DNA of 64,000 nucleotides, from contig OW799233.1 in assembly GCA_941918925.1 (NCBI GenBank), positions 114,387,833 to 114,451,832 of the forward strand, read 5' to 3'. Of the stretch, positions 57,285-64,000 are shown one piece after another. Below the pieces are notes generated by a model, which was not told the origin of the DNA, searched no databases, and worked only from the letters and a program-made list of their open reading frames with translations. Origin of the DNA: Phyto melanocephala. Its lineage: Eukaryota > Arthropoda > Insecta > Diptera > Rhinophoridae. Position 1 is the first letter of the stretch. Each line of letters opens with the position of its first letter. Made by a program: the position numbers and the translations under genes.

Positions 57285-57860
57285 AACAAGTAAGAGTGCT
57301 ATATTCGGCCATGCCGAATCTTATATACCCTTCACAAAGTGTAGTCATGCAATAACAGTAGTTTGTATCACCATTCCCCATATGAACTACGTACATACAT
57401 ATAAAAAACATACATATATAAAAACATCCCATTGTAAAATTATAAATTTACGTATGTATGTTAAAAAAAAAATACAAAAAAAAATTTAAAAAAAAAAATT
57501 AAAAAAAAATTTTTTTAAAAAATTAAAAAAAAAATTTTTTTTTAATTAAAAAAAATTTTTTTTTTTTTTTTAAATAATTGAAATATTTATAATAAATATA
57601 AAACAAAAAAAAATAATAAAAAAAAAATTTAAAAAAAAAATTAAAAAAATAATAATAATAAAAATATAAATAATATATTAAATAAAAAAAAAATTAAAAA
57701 AAAATTAAAAAAATTTTCTTTGGCTCAGCTGGGATTCGATGCCACGTTTTCTCTAACCAGTATACACGTTTGTATGTATGTATGTTGTTGTAATGTTGTT
57801 TTTGTGAAAAAAAAATCGAGGTGGTCGTGAATTTTTGCTCAAATCTAAGTTGTTCATATT
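57285..57860 (+). repeat. A-rich interspersed repeat family, copy 4 (3' truncated)
   Basis: Starts CAAGTAAGAGTGCTATATTCGGCC and follows the family through GGTGGTCGTG, then loses similarity at about 57855. The A/T-only block (57465-57718) is about twice as long as in copy 2. The tRNA-like GGCTCAGCTGGGATTCGATGCC segment is preserved. Confidence 0.65.
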
Positions 57861-58169
57861 ATTTAAATTTCTATAAAAACTATTGCTTATCCCAAACAAG
57901 CATTTAGCGTTACAAATAACCATAAAAAGTTAGATGCGGTAACAGTATAGCTGCGATTCAATCGAGTTATGCTAAATTTTGGTACTATTTTGTTCATCCT
58001 TTTTATATTTGATTAGTTTAAAAGTTTGAAATTCTAAGAATTTTACATTAACTTTAGAGATATTAAAAAATTAATAATAAGTAAAACGTTTGAAGCATAT
58101 TAAAAAAAAACTTGTTTAACATTTCATGGTTAGCCATATCATAAAAAGCTGTGTTATTATTTAATGAAA

Positions 58170-58334
58170 TTGAATTGTCACAATATTATTATAAGTAATA
58201 CATATGCGATCATATTATGATAGTTTCATGGTGTTAATTGAATAACATAATGATTACTTATATAATAATTCAAAAAAATTCAATCATATTATGTTGCTCA
58301 ATTGATTACCACAACCATGTTTTTTCTTTGCGTG
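58170..58334 (+). mobile_element. Right-end fragment of the CACGCAAAG element
   Basis: Ends ACCACAACCATGTTTTTTCTTTGCGTG followed by TA, nearly identical to the right end of 58808-59561. The preceding ATTCAATCATATTATGTTGCTC is also shared. No left terminal repeat could be found, so the copy is truncated. Confidence 0.5.
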
Positions 58335-58651
58335 TAGTTGTTATTTTCGCCAATGTATTTAATTAATTTTTCTTTGTTAAAAATTGTTTTCCTTGATACT
58401 TTTTAATTGCTTTTTTACATTGAAACTCTCATACCCATAAATTAATCGATGAATGCCTAGACTCCTGTACATGATCTCATTTATCGAGCTGAATTATCTT
58501 CTTAAGCTCAAAAGATCATTGCTTAAACAATGTAAATAATGTTTTAATAGGATTTATTATAACAGATGCCAAAAACTTTCAGTAAAATAATAAATCAAAA
58601 AGAATAAATCGAATAAAATATAATTCGAGTAATTAACATTTCGTATATGTA

Positions 58652-60200
58652 GGGTGGGCTAAAAGGCACCATGGATGGGATTTAAAAGTTTAATAGATTG
58701 TCGAATTTATACATTTTTTTGGTTATAAAAAATACAAAATGTAATTTGTTTTATTCTGAGTATGGAAAATAATGTTGCTTAAATGACCTCCCGTTTTCAG
58801 CTTCGTACACGCAAAGAAAACCCATGGTTACGGCATGATCACAACGGTCATATTATTTTTTCTAAAACAATATTTGGTTGTCGAAAACAAGTAATAGTTA
58901 TTTTTGTTTCATTTCATCATATATTTTGTCACGATAATCAAGCATTTGTTTGAATTGTATCATTTAATGATTACTTTTCGTAAAAATTTCAAAATGGTTA
59001 TAATTTAAAAATAGTAAGATTTAAGAAATTAATTTGACAAAAATAACATTATATTCAAAAGCATAAAAAATTACAAATAATCATTAAATAATAGGTGAGA
59101 CAAAAGTATGATTACAAAATAATCAATCTAAGATTTTTTTTAATAGTAATTTGATTTCAACTTGTATTCTTCTTGCTGAATAAATCTTTATTATTTGAAA
59201 AGTTAGAGATGTCAAAAATATGAACAAAAATTTTGAAAAATTAAAGAAAATTTAAAAATAAATGAGAAAATGTAAAAAATATTGGTATAAAATTGCAATT
59301 AAGAAGGTAAGTAAAATCAAAATGTGTATGTGACAGCAAAAGACAGTGATTCGCCGTATAAAAGCAAAGATTGTCGATTTCAATTGTAGTCATATATGTA
59401 CATATATGATTATTGAATGATAAAGTATGAAGAATGAAAAGTAATTAAACATAATAATGATAACTGGTAACCATTATTATTTTTCACCATAATCATACAA
59501 TTCAATCATAGTATGTTGCTCTGGGATAATAGTTACCACAACCATATTTTTTCTTTGCGTGTAATGAGGGACCTGTTTTAGAACATTTTCCATAACGTAT
59601 TTGAATGAAATGAAAATAAAGAAAATAGTCGGAGGTGCTGACAGATCTGACAAACGCTCTAGCCAATTAATTTCTTAATTTTTGAAAATTATTCGCTCTC
59701 CAGAAGTTTTACTTAAAAAAATGTCATTGTGTCTCGGTCAGTGCGGACATTCTACTGAAACCACATCTTCTTGCCAATTATTTTCCCTTGAAAGTTGTTA
59801 ATCACTTTTTTTCATTGCTGAAACCAAGTCTACGTTCTGTTTTCAACAGCAGTACTCAAAAAGTATTCTATTTTAAACCAATACTGTTCTTCATTTACAG
59901 TTACAGCACATTCACCGTCATTCTCAAAGATGTAAGGCCCAATGATATTTTCAGATGTAATGCCACACCATACTGTATACGTTATGGGGTGAATATTTCT
60001 TATATTTTCAAAAACGGAGATTCGACTGTTCTGCTTATTAAGAAAAAAAATTAAGATGTAAATGAGCGCAAACCTCATAATTTTCTGGCCAACTGTTGAA
60101 ATTTTACAGCAACATTTAAACGTTGCCAATGATTTGCGATTTTTTAGTCTTGCACAAATTGCACTTTATATGGGAATTACAGTTAAAATTTTTTTATGGA
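58652..60200 (-). pseudogene. Mariner-like element relic 10, split by a TA-flanked insertion
   Basis: From 60130 down the frames read FFLNKQNSRISVFENIRNIHP, TYTVWCGITSENIIGPYIFENDGECAVTVNEEQY, then TSGERIIFKN...EINWLERLSDLSAP (third-Asp region, degraded) and FKYVMENVL. After the insertion at 58808-59561 the 3' untranslated part resumes and ends in a mariner-like terminal repeat GGTGCCTTTTAGCCCACCC at 58652 with TA outside. The other terminal repeat and the N-terminal part are missing. Confidence 0.7.
58808..59561. mobile_element. 754-bp TA-flanked element with CACGCAAAGAAAA ends
   Basis: CACGCAAAGAAAA at 58808 and the inverse at the right end (59561), with TA at 58806-58807 and 59562-59563. 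The next ~10 bp (CCATGGTT / ATATGGTT) are also roughly inverse. The interior is A/T-rich with many AACCAT/ATGATTAC phrases and no coding frame. It sits inside a mariner relic, so it is younger than that. Confidence 0.7.
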
Positions 60201-61950
60201 GCCATGGTAATATACGAGCCATTCGTAGCTGAGCGGAACATACAATATTTAAACAAGATAAATAAAATATATAAAAAGTTATTTCCAGCAAATAATAATT
60301 TTAAATTTGTATATTAATTTAAAAAAAAAAAAGAATACTAGCAGCCTTATTAATTCAAAACGACTAAAAGACATCTAAAATACAACAAAGGGGTACTATA
60401 TTGTTGACTTTAATATAGAGCATAAGTAACAATACGCTGAATATGTTCCACAAAACCAAACTCGTTATAAAGCTAAATTTTACGTAACTACATACATATA
60501 TAAAATGTATAGCCCGCAATTGTTGTCTGTACAAACAAGCCTACTTTAGAATCAGTTACCACGTGCATAATTAATACAAAGAAGAATAGAAAAAGTCTAC
60601 ATAAAAATATATTTCATTCTTAATTAATATCACTTATACGTTCAGTGGTACGTAGTTAAATATTTCTCTCTCTCTCTCTATTTTTCTTAACCTCAGCCAC
60701 ATTTAAATTATCATGTGACATTTTCAAAGATTGTTTGCGATAATAATTTTGTACAATTCTTTGCATAACAAAAGACAGCAGTATCTGAATGGAGGCAATA
60801 TGTTAAAAGTAGCTAAAAGACCATAGAAAAAATATATATTGTACTTGTACTAATACTTACTTACAACGTTTGCATGAATGTGTATCTATGTACTTAACCT
60901 TTTTCTTACTTTCCTGCATACTTTTGCAACTCTTATGTTCGATCATAATGTGCGATATGTGTGTGTAGACATCCGTATAAAAGAAATATGTACTTATAAA
61001 ACACGTACAAGAGGGTATAGAATCATCTAATGAAAAAGGATATTTTTCATGCATGTAAGTATATGTATACGTTTTCATACAAGTTGCAAAAACAAAAGAA
61101 ATAATCTCGTCTAAATATGTACATTGTTTGGTTATACATTTGATACTTAAAGTCTTTGTAGGTTAAAAATGAACTTAATTTACGTGTTTTCTACTGTCAT
61201 CATCTTTTTGTTTGCAATATTTCGTTATGAGTTTTTATTATTGGTGTGTAACACCCAATTTCCCCTGCTAACGATGTGTTTAAAAATTAATAAGAATTTC
61301 TTTTGTATGTGTTTTGAGGGCTTCTACTTCATATGTATGTGTTTTTAGTTAATTTATGGTTTTTTTTACTCTTCTTTTTTTTCATGTATAAATAATAATA
61401 AATAATTTATTTTGTCCAAAGTGTGAGTCTAGCAGGTGTTCTTAATATTTGTATCTTATATGTCATCGTCATTGTTTCAAGAGACGTCAACATGATTATC
61501 TTAATGAAGGATAAATTATACCTGCATTTTAGGTATATTTTGACAATTTGAGCTTGTTATGATTATCGTACAAAAAAATGTGTGGGGCCATCAGAGTTTA
61601 AAAAATTTTAAATCACAGCAAAAATGCGATAGAAATAAAATATTTCAATCTTTAAAAAATTGATGTCAGATTTTTCAATTAATATTTAAAAAACTCGTGA
61701 AAAGGACTGAATGAATTTTTTAAATCTTAAAAAAAATGTACAAATCAAACTCTTTAACAACTCTTTAAGCGTACTAATTTTCTACTAACTGATCAATCTG
61801 TGGTAACTGCATTTTAACTTATCTTCAGTTTATTAAGGTTTTCTTATTTCTTATTCCCTCCATTTGTGTACACATATGCTGATGCCAACAATTTTGTTCT
61901 TATGTTGGAATGATAGGAAGAAATAAAACGAAAAAGAGTTCTTACTAATT
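60201..61950. other. AT-rich stretch with simple repeats
   Basis: (TC)n at 60665-60680 and GTATATGTATAC-type runs. No gene supported; the minus frame at 60857-61078 is low-complexity. Confidence 0.5.
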
Positions 61951-62145
61951 ATGAACACAACACAAAAAAAAGAGGTTGTCAATATGTCTGGTAATACTGC
62001 ATTGGCCATAATAGTCATTACCCTTTTTTCATTTTATGTTAGAAGAAAAAGCGTCAAAACAAAGAAAGACGATGATGAATGCGATGAAAAGGTGAATACA
62101 AATATTTATGATTTAAACAGCTACAGAGGGGTAGCATGTAGCTAG
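61951..62145 (+). CDS. Small ORF with a predicted membrane segment
   Basis: True ATG at 61951, 64 codons. The middle reads NTALAIIVITLFSFYVRRKS, a hydrophobic run followed by basic residues as in a single-pass membrane segment, then an acidic/basic tail (KTKKDDDECDEK). ATG context is A-rich (ATTATGA). No family recognised. In this composition a 64-codon frame can arise by chance, so this stays tentative. Confidence 0.2.
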   Translation: MNTTQKKEVVNMSGNTALAIIVITLFSFYVRRKSVKTKKDDDECDEKVNTNIYDLNSYRGVACS

Positions 62146-63782
62146 CAGTTGAATCTTACATAGAGTATAGAGTTTATTTAAAAACCCTGAATATTTTAAA
62201 TAAAATGCTAAGAACGTATAAACGTGTTAATAAAAGGAGAAAATAATATGCATATTCTTCAACTAGGCCCTTTAAATAATATATTAACACATTCAAAAAA
62301 TTTTCGAACTTAAGTTCGAATTTTCGAACTTTACAAAATTTGATAATTTTTAAGTAAATAGTCATAAATAGAGGCTTAAGCGTAAGAATTTTCAAATTCT
62401 TTAAAAGATTTAATTGAATTTTAGTAGAAGTTGCCAGAAAATGCTGATTTTTAAAAATAATATTCCTTTACAAATCTTTGAACTGAAGTCGGAATATTTA
62501 ATTTTGTTAATAAAAAAAGACTAAACAATTTTAATAGACATTGATTGCTTGTTACTTAAATACGATTTTTTTTTATTTTCGTAATAAAAAATTTTTTAAA
62601 ATAGTAAAAATCCAAAAATTTAAGAAAAAATTATATACAAACATACATATATTCATGCGTAAATACATGCATACATATGTATACTTAAATATTTATGGAC
62701 ATACATATTTTTTTGTAAAAAAAGTAAGCATATGTTCTACATATTCATACTTCCTTTGTTCCACTGTACAGCATTGCTGCCATAATGTCTAGAGATATAT
62801 TTAACTTTTTTTACCATTGTATTTTACCGTATGTGCATACGGTATATAATGTTTTTATAAATAATCATATATTTTCTAATGTATGTATACTATACATACT
62901 TCAACATATAAACGTAGTATGTCTTTATAAATGTATAAAAATATGTATATTGAAATACACATTTAATTATTTATTTGCAACATTTTCAAATATACTCGTC
63001 TATAAATGAATTTCTTATGTTATTTCGTTTTTTTTTTTTTGTTTGTTTTTTGTTAATTCTAAGCTGTCATTGTGTCAATAGAAATCTTTCATAAACATGA
63101 CATTGATTAATGTTTTCAGCAATTTGTTTTTGTTTTAATTTTTTTCCATCTTTAAGGCAAATAAGAATTGGTTATCCCATTCTACAGCAAAACTCTCGCT
63201 AAGATGTATTTACAGATCTAGTTGTTTTTTTTTTGCTGGGCTTAAATATGTATGTATGTTTGTGTTATTTAACACCTTTAAGAGGCTTAAGGCATCAACT
63301 TATAAGCGATTTTTTGCCAAACAATGTAGCTAAACAATGAAGCCAATGTAAAAATATTTCATATACATGTTTTGCTCCTACTTTTGTACGATTTTTTTCA
63401 AATGATTGATGATGTTAAGCCTTTTTAGGTGAAAAACTTTGTTACACAAAATTAGAAATAAGATAAGGCTTCTTATTTACTTTAACAAGTAAAAAAAACT
63501 CCATTAATTATTTTTATTTCTTGTAAGCAGTTTTATTTTTTCTCTAAACATGTGTTGACATTTTGATCATTAGCATATTTCTTTCATTTTTTAAATTTCC
63601 CTACTGCATTTGAAGGATTTGTGGAAAAGGAAAAAGATTCTTAGCGAAAAAAAAAATAAATATATTAAGAAGAATACAAGAAACAATTAGCATCGCATCA
63701 ATCATTTTGAATTTGGTGTGGTTGCTCAATACAGCATTTTCTTATCCTACCTAAAGTGGTAAAAATCAATATTAACCTGAAA
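62146..63782. other. AT-rich stretch; 18-bp palindrome at ~62304
   Basis: TTCGAACTTAAGTTCGAA near 62304-62321 is a perfect palindrome followed by another TTTTCGAAC. Otherwise ATACATACATAT-type runs (62640-62710) and T runs. No gene supported. Confidence 0.45.
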
Positions 63783-64000
63783 ATGAACCCGGCATTAATA
63801 AAAAAAGACTTCGGCACGAATTCGAAGTCTCAGCAATTGGATAAAACCAATAAGCAGAGACAGAAAAGGAGACATTGTAGGCACTTGAAGGCTATTGAAA
63901 CTGTATCAAATCGGACAGATAGACTCATGGGTGAGGACACAACCCCTGAAATGGAAGTTCCGCGGAAGAAGTTCAAGGTTAATCAGCCTTTGAACTCTGA
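63783..64000 (+). CDS. 5' end of an ORF running off the window, probably LINE ORF1
   Basis: ATG at 63783 opens a frame of 72 codons without stop to the edge, with higher GC than anything in the preceding 3 kb. It starts MNPALIKKDFGTNSKSQQL and is rich in Lys, Arg and Gln (KTNKQRQKRRHCRHLK), with EVPRKKFKVNQPLNS at the edge. A basic, low-complexity start of this style is common in ORF1 of R1/LOA-type LINEs; a host nuclear protein is the alternative. The sharp change in composition just upstream (about 63690-63780) would then be the 5' untranslated region. Confidence 0.5.
   Translation, partial: MNPALIKKDFGTNSKSQQLDKTNKQRQKRRHCRHLKAIETVSNRTDRLMGEDTTPEMEVPRKKFKVNQPLNS

Noticed and set aside
59788..60054. 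88-codon plus frame
   Set aside because: Shadow of the minus-strand mariner relic with recognisable VTVN and WCG blocks.
62174..62395. 73-codon minus frame of mostly Leu, Lys, Phe and Ile
   Set aside because: Composition is what random A/T-rich DNA gives; it crosses an 18-bp palindrome and has no recognisable motif.
1..64000. CRISPR arrays, rRNA or bacterial operons
   Set aside because: Repeats here are eukaryotic transposon units without spacers. There are no ribosomal RNA signatures, and the spliced gene and SINEs show animal nuclear DNA.

Overview
The window is strongly AT-rich, non-coding DNA of a higher dipteran fly, probably a calyptrate. This rests on the repeat types present: Helitrons with 'gggcgtggc' core repeats, many mariner-like transposases, RNase H-bearing I/LOA/R1-type LINEs and a 66-bp GT-AG intron. 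I cannot name the species. I find no complete host gene. The window reads as a large intron or intergenic region filled by successive waves of mobile elements. Only two edge ORFs (1-218 and 63783-64000) might belong to longer genes outside the window, and the right one looks like the start of a LINE ORF1.

Layout. 0.8-6.4 kb: a Helitron with tandem core repeats, a pogo-type element with TA flanks, a tRNA-headed SINE with target duplication, and a reverse-strand mariner relic. 8.5-15.6 kb: a LINE RNase H relic, a mariner relic, three short inverted-repeat elements (MITEs), a LINE interrupted by a SINE, and a small Helitron. 16.4-19 kb: a SINE tail, a mariner relic and a second large Helitron. 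22.7-26.4 kb: the most distinctive object, a 3.65-kb DNA transposon with ~680-bp terminal inverted repeats starting CACTGTGC, 3-bp TAA flanks, a TATA box, a transposase-like gene with one short intron and two frameshifts, and an antisense duplicate of part of that gene. 26.4-32.5 kb: more Helitrons (one with a perfect 196-bp tandem duplication), a young SINE with a 14-bp target duplication, and a CAAGT-palindrome inverted-repeat element. 32.8-42.9 kb: mariner relics, two opposed LINE fragments that abut, and two of the four copies of an unclassified A-rich repeat family. 44.4-46.4 kb: two Helitrons joined with no base between them, then a mariner. 46.4-51 kb is almost feature-free. 51-60.2 kb: Helitron ends, a Tigger-like element, a ~130-bp-arm inverted repeat whose right arm carries a hammerhead ribozyme core of the kind known from Penelope-like elements, a miniature mariner, a LINE relic, and a mariner split by a 754-bp TA-flanked element. 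60.2-63.8 kb is AT-rich with almost nothing recognisable.

How the parts relate. Nearly every coding trace is a broken transposase or reverse transcriptase. Nesting gives relative ages: mariners and LINEs are oldest, and SINEs, MITEs and Helitrons were inserted into or beside them. The three sharply bounded non-autonomous groups (Helitrons, SINEs, TA-flanked MITEs) have no autonomous partner in this window. All family names come from reading motifs by eye; no database search was possible.
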